This document shows positions 19,322 through 27,174 of a DNA stretch of 38,678 bases, one piece after another. Below the pieces are notes generated by a model, which had not been told where the DNA came from, made no database searches, and saw only the letters and a list, made by a program, of their open reading frames with translations. The stretch's first letter is position 1; the number at the start of each line of letters is the position of its first letter. Source of the DNA: Planctomycetota bacterium (GTDB lineage: Bacteria > Planctomycetota > Phycisphaerae > UBA1845); NCBI GenBank assembly GCA_024278775.1, contig JAJRSP010000073.1, positions 1 through 38,678 on the forward strand. The letters are read 5' to 3'. Position numbers and translations under genes: made by a program.

Positions 19322-19675
19322 ATGCCGTTGCATGTAAGAAAAGATGAAGTGGTGGAGGTGATCTCCGGGGATCACCGTGGTGCTCGGGGCAAGGTGCTTC
19401 GTGTGGATCGCAAGAGCGGTTTGGTGCTGGTCGAGGGCGTGAACCTTGTCTACCGGCATGTGCGGCCCACGCGGCGTAATCCACAAGGCGGTCGGGTTCA
19501 GAAGGAAGCCCCGATTCATCTTTCCAATGTGTTGCCGTACGACTCAGGTTCGGGTCGGGGTCGTCGCGTCCACTTTGAGGTGGATTGCGATGCGGATGGC
19601 AAGGTGATGTCGAAGCGTCGGGTGTCGAGTAAGGGTACGACGTTGAATACGCTGACGAGGTCTGAACGGGCCTAG
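19322..19675 (+). CDS. rplX: 50S ribosomal protein L24
   Basis: L24, 117 aa, starts 50S assembly by binding the 5' end of 23S rRNA. It has the KOW motif in VRKDEVVEVISGDHRGARGKVLRVD, followed by LVEGVNLVYRHVRPT and GGRVQKEAPIHLSNV. The C-terminal region is a little longer than in E. coli. It is 55 bp after rplN and 60 bp before rplE. Confidence 0.95.
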   Translation: MPLHVRKDEVVEVISGDHRGARGKVLRVDRKSGLVLVEGVNLVYRHVRPTRRNPQGGRVQKEAPIHLSNVLPYDSGSGRGRRVHFEVDCDADGKVMSKRRVSSKGTTLNTLTRSERA

Positions 19676-19735
19676 TTGCGGGTTCCGGTTTTTTGGTTTT
19701 TGACCATGGCCCGACGGAATGCGGAGAGTTAGATC

Positions 19736-20281
19736 ATGACTAGGCTTGGTAAAGCCTATCAGCAGGAGATTCTGCCGGCGCTGCAGGAAGAGTTGTCTAT
19801 TGGCAACGTGATGGCTGTGCCGCGGATGACGAAGGTCGTGCTGTCGATGGGGACGGGGTCTCCGATGAACGATAAGTCGCGGCTGGAGACGGTGTCTGCG
19901 GACTTGGCGTTGATTGCGGGGCAGAAGCCGGTGGTACGTCGTGCGCGGAAGTCGGTGTCCAATTTTAAGCTGCGTACGGGGTATGAAGTGGGTTGTATGG
20001 TGACGCTTCGCGGTCGAAGGATGTATGAGTTCATTGATCGTCTGTTCAACACGGCCATCCCCCGCGTGCGGGACTTTCGCGGACTCAACCCCAAGAGTTT
20101 CGATGGTCGCGGTAACTACTCCATGGGCATCTCCGATCAGAGTATTTTCGCGGAGATCGATATTGCTTCGATGAAGTATACCCAGGGTTTGAATGTGACG
20201 TTTGTGACGACGGCGAAGAATGATGCCCACGCGAAGGCGTTGCTGACGCGGTTGGGCCTTCCGTTACGGCGGACGGGTTAG
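19736..20281 (+). CDS. rplE: 50S ribosomal protein L5
   Basis: L5, 181 aa, carries 5S rRNA into the central protuberance and contacts P-site tRNA. Typical segments are VPRMTKVVLSMGTG, RKSVSNFKLRTGYEVGCMVTLRG and RDFRGLNPKSFDGRGNYSMGISDQSIFAEID. ATG 19736 has GGAGAG about 9 nt upstream. In most bacteria rpsN (S14) follows; here only a 107-bp gap without S14 separates it from rpsH. Confidence 0.96.
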   Translation: MTRLGKAYQQEILPALQEELSIGNVMAVPRMTKVVLSMGTGSPMNDKSRLETVSADLALIAGQKPVVRRARKSVSNFKLRTGYEVGCMVTLRGRRMYEFIDRLFNTAIPRVRDFRGLNPKSFDGRGNYSMGISDQSIFAEIDIASMKYTQGLNVTFVTTAKNDAHAKALLTRLGLPLRRTG

Positions 20282-20388
20282 TGCGTCTCCTGCGGCGGAT
20301 GGGTGATAAGACATAGGTGAGGCTCCGCGGTCCGGCGTGTTAGTGTGCCGGGCGGACATGGGATGCCCTGATGGAAGGTTGATTTTGC

Positions 20389-20784
20389 ATGTGGTCTGAT
20401 CCGATTGCCGACATGCTGACACGGATTCGTAACGCCGCTCGCGTTCGCCGTGAGCAGGTGAAGATTCCCTCGTCGAAGATGAAGGTGGGTATTGCGAAAG
20501 TGCTCAAAGACGAGGGTTTTATCAAGGGTTATGACGTCGTGGAGGACACGAGGCAGGGCATACTTCGCGTGGATCTGAAGTATGGTCCGCGTGGTGAGGA
20601 CGTGATTCACTCACTCAAGCGGATTTCGCGAGGGAGTCGCCGCGTGTATCGCGGTGTCGAAACCCTGCCACGCGTGATGGATGGTTTGGGCATTGCGATT
20701 GTCTCCACTCCGAAGGGGGTGATGAGTGATCGGGTGTGTCGTGAGCAGCGGGTGGGTGGTGAAGTGATTTGCACGGTAGACTAG
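20389..20784 (+). CDS. rpsH: 30S ribosomal protein S8
   Basis: S8, 131 aa, binds the central domain of 16S rRNA and in E. coli represses the spc operon. It has [30 protein letters not shown] and a C-terminal [34 protein letters not shown] about 10 nt before ATG 20389 is the ribosome-binding site. The preceding 107 bp are too short to hold rpsN. Confidence 0.95.
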   Translation: MWSDPIADMLTRIRNAARVRREQVKIPSSKMKVGIAKVLKDEGFIKGYDVVEDTRQGILRVDLKYGPRGEDVIHSLKRISRGSRRVYRGVETLPRVMDGLGIAIVSTPKGVMSDRVCREQRVGGEVICTVD

Positions 20785-20896
20785 TCGGGTTCGTACGGTC
20801 GACTGGCTGTTGGTTACGTAGCGGTTCGAATGGTAGCGGTTGGATCTGTTGAGGTCGGCGGTAGGTCGGGTTCGGCGGATCATCAGGAAACGAGCG

Positions 20897-21496
20897 ATGT
20901 CACGAGTAGGCAAGATTCCGGTAGCGATCCCCAGCGGGGTGACGGTTACGGTCGCCGCGGGCGAGGTTTCGGTATCCGGGCCGAAGGGCCATCTTGCGTG
21001 GACCTACCCGAGCACGGCGAAAGTTGTCGTAGATGATGCGGCCAAGTGCGTTCTGGTAACGAGAAACAGCGACCTCAAGCAGGCCCGTGCGAACCACGGA
21101 CTGACGCGGGCGTTGATTGCCAATATGGTAAAGGGCACGGCTGAGGGTTTCCAGAAGCGGCTCCTTATCTACGGGACGGGTTATAACTGCAAGCTGCAGG
21201 GCAAGACGCTTCACCTTAATGTTGGTTTTTCAGGGCGTCGACGCGGTTTGGGGTCTCAATTTGAGTTGGACGTACCGGACGGTATCGAGGTTGTGGTCGA
21301 AAAGGATGCGGCCCGAGGTGATACGGATCCGGCGTCGTTGGTGATTAAGGGGGCGGATCGCCAGAAGGTGGGGCAGTTCGCCGCCGAGGTTCGTTCGCTC
21401 CGTACCACGGAGCCCTATAAGGGCAAGGGTATTCGGTACGACGATGAGGTCGTGCGTCGTAAGCAGGGCAAGGCGCTTGCTGGTGCGGGCGGCTAA
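20897..21496 (+). CDS. rplF: 50S ribosomal protein L6
   Basis: L6, 199 aa, lies near the factor-binding centre. It has the start [17 protein letters not shown], then [46 protein letters not shown] and the end [24 protein letters not shown] chose ATG 20897 over an in-frame ATG at 20840 because it gives the family start. It is about 20 residues longer than usual. The extra residues are mainly an acidic insert in the second domain ([13 protein letters not shown]) and a Gly/Ala-rich C-terminus. Confidence 0.95.
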   Translation: MSRVGKIPVAIPSGVTVTVAAGEVSVSGPKGHLAWTYPSTAKVVVDDAAKCVLVTRNSDLKQARANHGLTRALIANMVKGTAEGFQKRLLIYGTGYNCKLQGKTLHLNVGFSGRRRGLGSQFELDVPDGIEVVVEKDAARGDTDPASLVIKGADRQKVGQFAAEVRSLRTTEPYKGKGIRYDDEVVRRKQGKALAGAGG

Positions 21497-21552
21497 CACG
21501 CGAGGCGTGTGGCGGGTTCCGACGTGAGCGGGCTGTAAGGTGTAGAGGTCGT

Positions 21553-21921
21553 ATGGCTAGCACAAGTATTAAGACCACCCGGCGGTTGCGTCGAAAGCGT
21601 GGTCTGAAAAAACGGATTTTCGGCACAGCAGAGCGACCGCGTTTGACGGTCTTTCGCAGCTCGAAGCATATTTACGCGCAGATTATTGATGACGTATCTG
21701 GCGCGACGATATGCTCGGCGAGTTCTCGCGCGAAGGACCTTCGTGGTAGCCTGAGCTCGGGCGGCAATAAAGCGGCCGCGAAAGACGTGGGTACGGCCCT
21801 GGCGGATCGGGCCAAAGCCAAGAACGTCGAGAAGGTTTGTTTCGATCGCAACGGTTTTCGCTACCACGGTCGTCTCAAAGAACTGGCGGATGCGGCGCGA
21901 GAGGGCGGATTGAAGTTCTGA
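21553..21921 (+). CDS. rplR: 50S ribosomal protein L18
   Basis: L18, 122 aa, binds 5S rRNA with L5. It has the basic N-terminus followed by [32 protein letters not shown] and a C-terminal [29 protein letters not shown] 21553 is clear. It is 56 bp after rplF. rpsE follows after 68 bp. Confidence 0.95.
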   Translation: MASTSIKTTRRLRRKRGLKKRIFGTAERPRLTVFRSSKHIYAQIIDDVSGATICSASSRAKDLRGSLSSGGNKAAAKDVGTALADRAKAKNVEKVCFDRNGFRYHGRLKELADAAREGGLKF

Positions 21922-21989
21922 TTGCGTCGTGAATTGCGCTACGGAGTATGGCACACAATGCAGCGGCCACACAATACGGTGAGAAGAGC

Positions 21990-22490
21990 ATGAGTCGGTT
22001 TCCAGCTAGAGAAAAAGATGAGTCGGGCGTTGAGGATGTGGTCGTTCGGATCTACCGTTGTTCGACGGTGGTCAAGGGTGGTCGGCGATTCAGCTTTGGT
22101 GCCTTAGTCGTGGTGGGTGATCGCAACGGCCAGGTGGGTGTCGGCTATGGAAAGTCGGTCGAGGTGCCTTCGGCCGTTGAGAAGGGCAAGAAGATCGCGA
22201 CGCGTTCGATGTTTCCGGTCAAGTTGGTGAGTGGCACGCTGCCCCACCGGGTGATTGGGCGATACGGATCGAGCCATGTCGTGATGGTGCCGGCCAGTCC
22301 GGGTACGGGTGTGATCGCTGGTGCCAGTGTTCGCGCGGTGTTGGAGTTGGCGGGCGTTCACGATGTGTTGACGAAGAGCTACGGGGCCAACACCCCGAAG
22401 AATTTGGTTCGCGCTACGATTAACGGATTACAGCAGCTTATCACCCGCGAAGAAATCGAAAGACTTCGTGGTGTGAAGCTTGCGGGATAG
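21990..22490 (+). CDS. rpsE: 30S ribosomal protein S5
   Basis: S5, 166 aa from ATG 21990, acts in decoding fidelity and mRNA entry. The dsRNA-binding part is VVRIYRCSTVVKGGRRFSFGALVVVGD, followed by GQVGVGYGKSVEVPSAVEKGKK and ANTPKNLVRATINGL. The frame opens at ATG 21948, but GGTGAGAAG upstream of 21990 and the normal S5 length favour the later start. rplO begins only 9 bp after the stop, in the place usually held by rpmD (L30). Confidence 0.94.
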   Translation: MSRFPAREKDESGVEDVVVRIYRCSTVVKGGRRFSFGALVVVGDRNGQVGVGYGKSVEVPSAVEKGKKIATRSMFPVKLVSGTLPHRVIGRYGSSHVVMVPASPGTGVIAGASVRAVLELAGVHDVLTKSYGANTPKNLVRATINGLQQLITREEIERLRGVKLAG

Positions 22491-22499
22491 ACGGTTGCT

Positions 22500-22946
22500 A
22501 TGAAGATTGCTGACATTACCAAGATAGCCGGGTCGGACAAGCGACGCAGTCGCGTGGGTCGGGGACGTGGAAGTGGCAAAGGCAAAACGTGCGGTCGCGG
22601 TCACAACGGGGCCGGGCAGCGTAGCGGCCCGCGACGTAGTGCGATGCAAGAAGGCGGGCAGATGCCGACGTTTCGGCGTTTGCCCAAGCGCGGTTTTAGC
22701 AACGCACAGTTTGCCACTCGATATAGTGTGGTGAATGTCGCGTCTATTGAAGAGCGGTTTGAGTCCGGCACTCACGTCACGAAGCAGTTGTTGATCGAGA
22801 CGGGGTTGGTCCGGGATAAAAAATTGGCCGTGAAGGTTCTCGGGGACGGTGAGCTGTCCAAAAAACTGTCTGTAGACGCGACGAAGTTCAGCAAGTCGGC
22901 CAAAGCGAAAATCGAGGCGGCCGGCGGTACGGCCAACGTGTGTTAG
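22500..22946 (+). CDS. rplO: 50S ribosomal protein L15
   Basis: L15, 148 aa, is an assembly protein of the 50S. It is recognised by the Gly/Arg-rich RRSRVGRGRGSGKGKTCGRGHNGAGQRSG and then QMPTFRRLPKRGFSN. The C-terminal globular part contains LLIETGLVRDKKLAVKVLGDGELSKKL. It abuts rpsE, so rpmD is missing. secY follows after a 179-bp gap. Confidence 0.95.
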   Translation: MKIADITKIAGSDKRRSRVGRGRGSGKGKTCGRGHNGAGQRSGPRRSAMQEGGQMPTFRRLPKRGFSNAQFATRYSVVNVASIEERFESGTHVTKQLLIETGLVRDKKLAVKVLGDGELSKKLSVDATKFSKSAKAKIEAAGGTANVC

Positions 22947-22985
22947 TGGCTTGGTGTTGAGTTGGGTACGTGGCCGAGCGGTTCC

Positions 22986-23009
22986 GGCAGCCGATTTGTT
23001 TCGGTTGCC
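22986..23009 (+). other. Hairpin in the rplO-secY gap
   Basis: GGCAGCCG (22986-22993) pairs with CGGTTGCC (23002-23009), eight pairs with one G.U, around an ATTTGTTT loop. No T-tract follows the stem. It sits in a 179-bp, G/T-rich gap before secY and could be a processing site or a control element. I see no promoter close to secY. Confidence 0.4.
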
Positions 23010-23125
23010 TTCTGGCTCTGGTCGCATGGGTATTTCCGGGATGGCCGAGGGCTGAGCCTGTTGGGTTCGGTGGTTGTTGGCGGCGTCTCGTTTGGTTTTG
23101 TTTTTGACAGGGTGAATAAAGTCAC

Positions 23126-24493
23126 ATGCTTTCTACGCTCCTAAATATCTTCAAGATTCCCGAGTTGCGTAATAAGCTGGCGTTCACCTTCGGCATGTTG
23201 GTGATTTATCGGATTGGTTTCTACGTGCCTGTTCCGGGCGTAGATCAACTGGCGATGAGCGCGAGCGCTCCGGCCGGCGGCGGCTTGGGCGATTTGATGG
23301 AATACTTCCAGTTATTCACCGGCGGTAACCTCAGGCAAAGCACGATTTTCGGTTTGGGGATCATGCCCTACATTTCCGCCTCGATTGTCTTCCAGCTTCT
23401 GGTGACGGTGGTTCCCGCGTTGGAGAAGTTACAGCAAGAGGGCGACAGCGGCCGGCAGAAGATTCAGGAGTACACCCGGTACGCCACCGTCGGATTGTGT
23501 TTCGTCAATGCGGCGGTTTGGATGAGATACTGTGCGGGCAATGGTTGGGTTTTCGCTCAGTATACCGGCGGTTTCCTGGGGATGAGTTTTACCTACGGTA
23601 TCATGACGCTGTTGATCCTGACAACGGGTACCGTTTTTCTGATGTGGTTGGGTGAGCAGATTGATGAGTATGGAATCGGCAACGGGATATCGCTGATTAT
23701 CATGGCCGGGATCGTTGCGAGAATGCCCCAGGCGATTTACTACGTCGGCAAGCATATGACTTTTAAGACGGCGGCCGCACCGGATGAGATGAACCTGCCG
23801 AAGGTGATCTTCCTGGTGGTGATGTTCATCGCGGTGGTCGCGGGTGCGATTCTGATTACGCAGGGGCAGCGCAGGATTCCGATTCAGCAGGCCAAGCAGA
23901 CCCGCGGTCGTCGTGTTTTTGGTGGTCAGCGTCATTATCTTCCGCTGCGTGTGAATCACGGCGGCGTGATGCCGATCATTTTTGCCAGTTCGATGCTGAT
24001 TTTCCCGCCGATCATCTTTGGTTTTCTACATAACGTCTGGCCCAACGCCTTCTTGGACTTCCTTAGAAATTCCTTTGGATCCGGTGGGTTTTTGTATGTA
24101 TTGACGTACATCGTGGCCATCTACTTTTTTGCGTACTTTTGGACCACGGTGCAGTTTCGTCCGAAGGAGATGGCCAACAACCTGCGGGACTACGGAAGCT
24201 TTATTCCCGGTCTTCGTCCCGGAAAGCGTACGGCCGACTACCTGGAAAAGGTAATGGGGCGGATTACATACGTCGGGGCGGCGTTCCTGGCGGTGATAGC
24301 GATTATTCCGAACCTGGTGTCCAGCGCAATGAAGATTCCTTTTAGTGTCTCCGCGTTTTTGGGGGGCACGGGGTTGCTCATCGTCGTGAGTGTGACGTTG
24401 GATATGGTTCAGCGCATCGAGGCCAGTTTGGTGATGCGCGACTATGACGGATTCCTTGGGTCGGAAGGTCCGATCAAGGGCTCTCGTTCATAA
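23126..24493 (+). CDS. secY: Protein translocase subunit SecY
   Basis: SecY, 455 aa, is the membrane channel of the Sec system. Ten membrane segments are expected, and the characteristic stretches are present: YRIGFYVPVPGVD near the N-terminus, GLGIMPYISASIVFQLL, YGIGNGISLIIMAGI, the ...LPLRVNHGGVMPIIFASS plug-distal segment and the cytoplasmic loop FRPKEMANNLRDYGSFIPGLRPGKRTADYL. The ATG at 23126 gives a normal short N-terminus; GGGTGA lies about 10 nt upstream. In many bacteria adk follows secY; here map is next. Confidence 0.97.
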   Translation: MLSTLLNIFKIPELRNKLAFTFGMLVIYRIGFYVPVPGVDQLAMSASAPAGGGLGDLMEYFQLFTGGNLRQSTIFGLGIMPYISASIVFQLLVTVVPALEKLQQEGDSGRQKIQEYTRYATVGLCFVNAAVWMRYCAGNGWVFAQYTGGFLGMSFTYGIMTLLILTTGTVFLMWLGEQIDEYGIGNGISLIIMAGIVARMPQAIYYVGKHMTFKTAAAPDEMNLPKVIFLVVMFIAVVAGAILITQGQRRIPIQQAKQTRGRRVFGGQRHYLPLRVNHGGVMPIIFASSMLIFPPIIFGFLHNVWPNAFLDFLRNSFGSGGFLYVLTYIVAIYFFAYFWTTVQFRPKEMANNLRDYGSFIPGLRPGKRTADYLEKVMGRITYVGAAFLAVIAIIPNLVSSAMKIPFSVSAFLGGTGLLIVVSVTLDMVQRIEASLVMRDYDGFLGSEGPIKGSRS

Positions 24494-24575
24494 GGGTTGG
24501 TTTGGTTCAGATGGTGATACGTTCGGTCGGCTGTGGTGCGAGACCGGCGGCTGGCAGGAAACGGGGTTTGAGTTG

Positions 24576-25370
24576 GTGGCGAGTCGCTGCGACATTGTCC
24601 TTAAAAACGCTCGTGAAATCGAGTTGATGCGGGATGCGGGGCGAGCCGTTCACAGCGTGTTGAGTCGGATGGGCGAGTTGGTCGCTCCGGGTGTTACCAC
24701 GGCCGAGTTGAACCGCGTGGCCGAGGAGTTGATCGCCGAGATCGGCGGCGTGGCGCTGTTTAAGGGCGTCGAAAACCCGCAGGCCAAGTATCCGTTTCCG
24801 GCTGCTTTGTGTACGAGCGTGAACGAGGAACTGGTTCACGGCGTGCCCAGCGATCGTCAGCTCAGGCAGGGCGATGTGATCAGCGTCGATTGCGGTGTTA
24901 AGCTGGCCGGCTATTGTGGAGACTCGGCCCGAACGTATGCTGTGGGCGAGGTGTCGAAGTCGTCTCGGCGACTTATGGAGGTGACGGAGGCCTCACTGGC
25001 ACTGGCGATTGACGAGATGCGGCCCGGTCGCATGTGGAGTGATGTCGCCTCGTTGATGCAGAAGTTTGTAGAAAAAGCGGGTTTTTCGGTGGTCCGGGAT
25101 TTCGTCGGGCACGGTATCGGTGAGGAGATGCATGAGGAGCCGAAGGTCCCGAATTACTGGAGTTCCGGGCAGCGCTTGACGGATTTCGAGTTGGTGCCGG
25201 GTATGGTGTTGGCTGTCGAGCCGATGGTGAACGTCGGTTCGCGGTATGTAGATTACGCCGATGCGGATGGCTGGGCCGTGGTGACGAGAGACGGTAAGCA
25301 TTGTGCTCATTATGAGCATACGATTGCGATTACCGATCGTGGTACGGACGTGCTCACTGACGGCCGATGA
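24576..25370 (+). CDS. map: Type I methionine aminopeptidase
   Basis: MAP, 264 aa from GTG 24576, removes the initiator Met from new proteins in the cytoplasm. All metal ligands of the pita-bread fold are seen: Asp105, Asp116, His179, Glu215 and Glu247, and the substrate-side His88 in NEELVHGVP. The open frame runs upstream into secY (to 24444) but lacks family similarity before residue 1. GGGG about 9 nt upstream of GTG supports this start; TTG 24573 is an alternative. It is 82 bp after secY, where adk would usually be, and infA is missing after it. Confidence 0.93.
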   Translation: MASRCDIVLKNAREIELMRDAGRAVHSVLSRMGELVAPGVTTAELNRVAEELIAEIGGVALFKGVENPQAKYPFPAALCTSVNEELVHGVPSDRQLRQGDVISVDCGVKLAGYCGDSARTYAVGEVSKSSRRLMEVTEASLALAIDEMRPGRMWSDVASLMQKFVEKAGFSVVRDFVGHGIGEEMHEEPKVPNYWSSGQRLTDFELVPGMVLAVEPMVNVGSRYVDYADADGWAVVTRDGKHCAHYEHTIAITDRGTDVLTDGR

Positions 25371-25425
25371 TGGGCGAGGCCCCGCCGGCGGTCTTGCTTT
25401 ATAGCGGGATTGGAGAGGTGTCTGA

Positions 25426-25539
25426 ATGAAAGTCAGAGCAAGTGTTCGGCGCATGTGTGAGAACTGTAAGATTGTGAAGCGTAAGGGCGTGGTTCGGGTG
25501 ATTTGTACCAATCCGCGTCACAAGCAGCGTCAAGGCTAG
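25426..25539 (+). CDS. rpmJ: 50S ribosomal protein L36
   Basis: A 37-aa protein, [19 protein letters not shown] followed by [18 protein letters not shown]. It has the zinc-binding pattern Cys11, Cys14, Cys27, His32 of the C+ form of L36. L36 is a small rRNA-binding protein of the 50S subunit. It lies 55 bp after map and 26 bp before rpsM. infA, which often precedes it, cannot fit in that 55-bp space. Confidence 0.96.
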   Translation: MKVRASVRRMCENCKIVKRKGVVRVICTNPRHKQRQG

Positions 25540-25565
25540 CATCGCGGGTAAGGAGTAGGAATCGG

Positions 25566-25949
25566 ATGGCACGAATCGCTGGTGTAGACATTCCGGATAA
25601 CAAGCGGATCGAGTACGCGTTGCGCTACATCCATGGGATCGGCCCGAAGCTCGCCATTGACGTGCTGAAAGAGGCACAGATCGAGGTTGGGCGGAAATCG
25701 AAGGATCTGACCGAGGAAGAGGTTGCGCGCATCAGTACGGTGATCGATCGCAACTACCAGGTGGAGGGTCAATTGCGGCGTGCGGTTCAGAGCAACATTG
25801 CCCGCCTCAAAGACATTCGGTGCTACCGGGGTATGCGGCATCGAGCCCATCTTCCGGTGCGTGGGCAGCGAACCCGGACCAACGCGCGGACGCGCAAAGG
25901 TCCGAAGAAGACGGTCGCCGGGAAGAAGAGCGTGAAAGAGCTGCGCTAG
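25566..25949 (+). CDS. rpsM: 30S ribosomal protein S13
   Basis: S13, 127 aa, is in the 30S head and contacts P-site tRNA. It starts [26 protein letters not shown] and has [36 protein letters not shown] at the C-terminus. I chose ATG 25566 because the family starts here and TAAGGAG is at 25549-25555; the longer open frame (from 25503) overlaps rpmJ. It is the first gene of the alpha-operon block. Confidence 0.96.
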   Translation: MARIAGVDIPDNKRIEYALRYIHGIGPKLAIDVLKEAQIEVGRKSKDLTEEEVARISTVIDRNYQVEGQLRRAVQSNIARLKDIRCYRGMRHRAHLPVRGQRTRTNARTRKGPKKTVAGKKSVKELR

Positions 25950-25988
25950 TGGGTATGGTGCTGGAATCTGTGTGAGTGGAGGTCATTC

Positions 25989-26372
25989 GTGGCTAAGCGT
26001 TCAGGAAAACGAAAAGTTCGTCGGAGTGTGGCGCGGGGTATCGCGCATATCCGCGCGAGTTTCAACAATACGATGATCACCATCACCGACATGAACGGTG
26101 ATGTGCTCACCCGGGCCTCGGCAGGAACCGTCGGTTTCAAGGGGACCCGAAAGAGTACCCCGTTTGCCGCGCAGCGTGCCGTGGAGCAGGCCGCCCGTGC
26201 CGCTCGGCGGTATGGTCTTCAAGAGGTGGAAGTTCGCGTTAACGGCCCGGGATCGGGTCGTGATTCAGCGATCACTGCGTTGCAGTCGGCTGGGATGCGT
26301 ATTCACTCGATTGAGGATGTGACGCCGCTTCCGCATAACGGGTGCCGTCCGAAGAAACGTCGGCGGGTATAG
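25989..26372 (+). CDS. rpsK: 30S ribosomal protein S11
   Basis: S11, 127 aa, is on the 30S platform. It is recognised by [46 protein letters not shown] and the end [18 protein letters not shown]. It begins with GTG at 25989. It lies 39 bp after rpsM, and 87 bp before rpsD. Confidence 0.96.
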   Translation: MAKRSGKRKVRRSVARGIAHIRASFNNTMITITDMNGDVLTRASAGTVGFKGTRKSTPFAAQRAVEQAARAARRYGLQEVEVRVNGPGSGRDSAITALQSAGMRIHSIEDVTPLPHNGCRPKKRRRV

Positions 26373-26459
26373 AAACGCTTTGAGATACTAATGACGAGGA
26401 CCGCTGGTGCGGTGCCCGTCGTTTTGACTAGAACGTATGGTAACGAGCTGAGCTGGATC

Positions 26460-27092
26460 ATGGGACGATACATCGGACCGGTTTGTCGACTTTGCCGCCG
26501 CGAGGGGTTGAAGTTGATGTTGAAGGGGGCGCGGTGCGAGACCGCCAAGTGCGCTATGGAGCGTCAGTGGCGCAATTCGCCGCCTGGGATGCATTCCTGG
26601 CGTCGTCGCCGTAAGGCTGGCGACTATGGCGTTCGGCTCCGTGAAAAACAGAAGGTGAAACGCTACTACGGCGTGTATGAGCGTCAGTTTATGATTTATT
26701 TTCGTATGGCCGAACGTGCGCGAGGCAACACCGGGGATGCGTTGTTGTCACTCTTGGAACGTCGTCTGGACAATGTGGTGTGGAAGCTGGGCTTCGGTCC
26801 GTCACATCGCGCTTCGCGTCAGGCAGTGACCCACGGCCATATTTACGTCAACGGTCGGCGTGTGAACCGCCCCAGCTACCTGGTGCAGCAGGGAGATCGT
26901 GTGACGGTCAAGCCATCGGAACGCAGTCGGAAGTACATCCGGGCGGTGGTGGGTGACGATGGCATGACGGTGCAGCCGTGGCTGCAGATGGATGCGTCGG
27001 CTTTGGAAGGTACGATCGTTGCGCTCCCCACACGGGAGGATGTGCAAATTCCGGTCGAAGAGCAGTTGATTATCGAAATGTGCAGCCGCTAA
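26460..27092 (+). CDS. rpsD: 30S ribosomal protein S4, zinc-binding form
   Basis: S4, 210 aa, is a primary 16S-binding protein and in E. coli represses the alpha operon. The N-terminus MGRYIGPVCRLC has Cys9, Cys12, Cys26 and Cys31, matching the zinc-binding (C+) S4 of Thermus. The S4 RNA-binding domain is RRLDNVVWKLGFGPSHRASRQAVTHGHIYVNGRRVNRPSYLVQQGD. I chose ATG 26460; the frame is open from ATG 26391 but the extra 23 residues are not family-like. The ribosome-binding site is weak (GAGC). Confidence 0.95.
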   Translation: MGRYIGPVCRLCRREGLKLMLKGARCETAKCAMERQWRNSPPGMHSWRRRRKAGDYGVRLREKQKVKRYYGVYERQFMIYFRMAERARGNTGDALLSLLERRLDNVVWKLGFGPSHRASRQAVTHGHIYVNGRRVNRPSYLVQQGDRVTVKPSERSRKYIRAVVGDDGMTVQPWLQMDASALEGTIVALPTREDVQIPVEEQLIIEMCSR

Positions 27093-27174
27093 GCGGTGCC
27101 GGTAACAGTGGGCCGGTGCCGTATTCGGCAGTCGCTGATAGCCCGACTTTGGCGAGAATCTGGAGGTTAACTCG

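Noticed and set aside
23104..23109. TTGACA just before secY as a -35 box.
   Set aside because: The matching -10 would fall inside the secY coding region, and none is present.
22962..23144. A 60-codon frame in the rplO-secY gap.
   Set aside because: G/T-rich spacer read as Gly/Val/Phe-rich text, overlapping the secY start, with no family.
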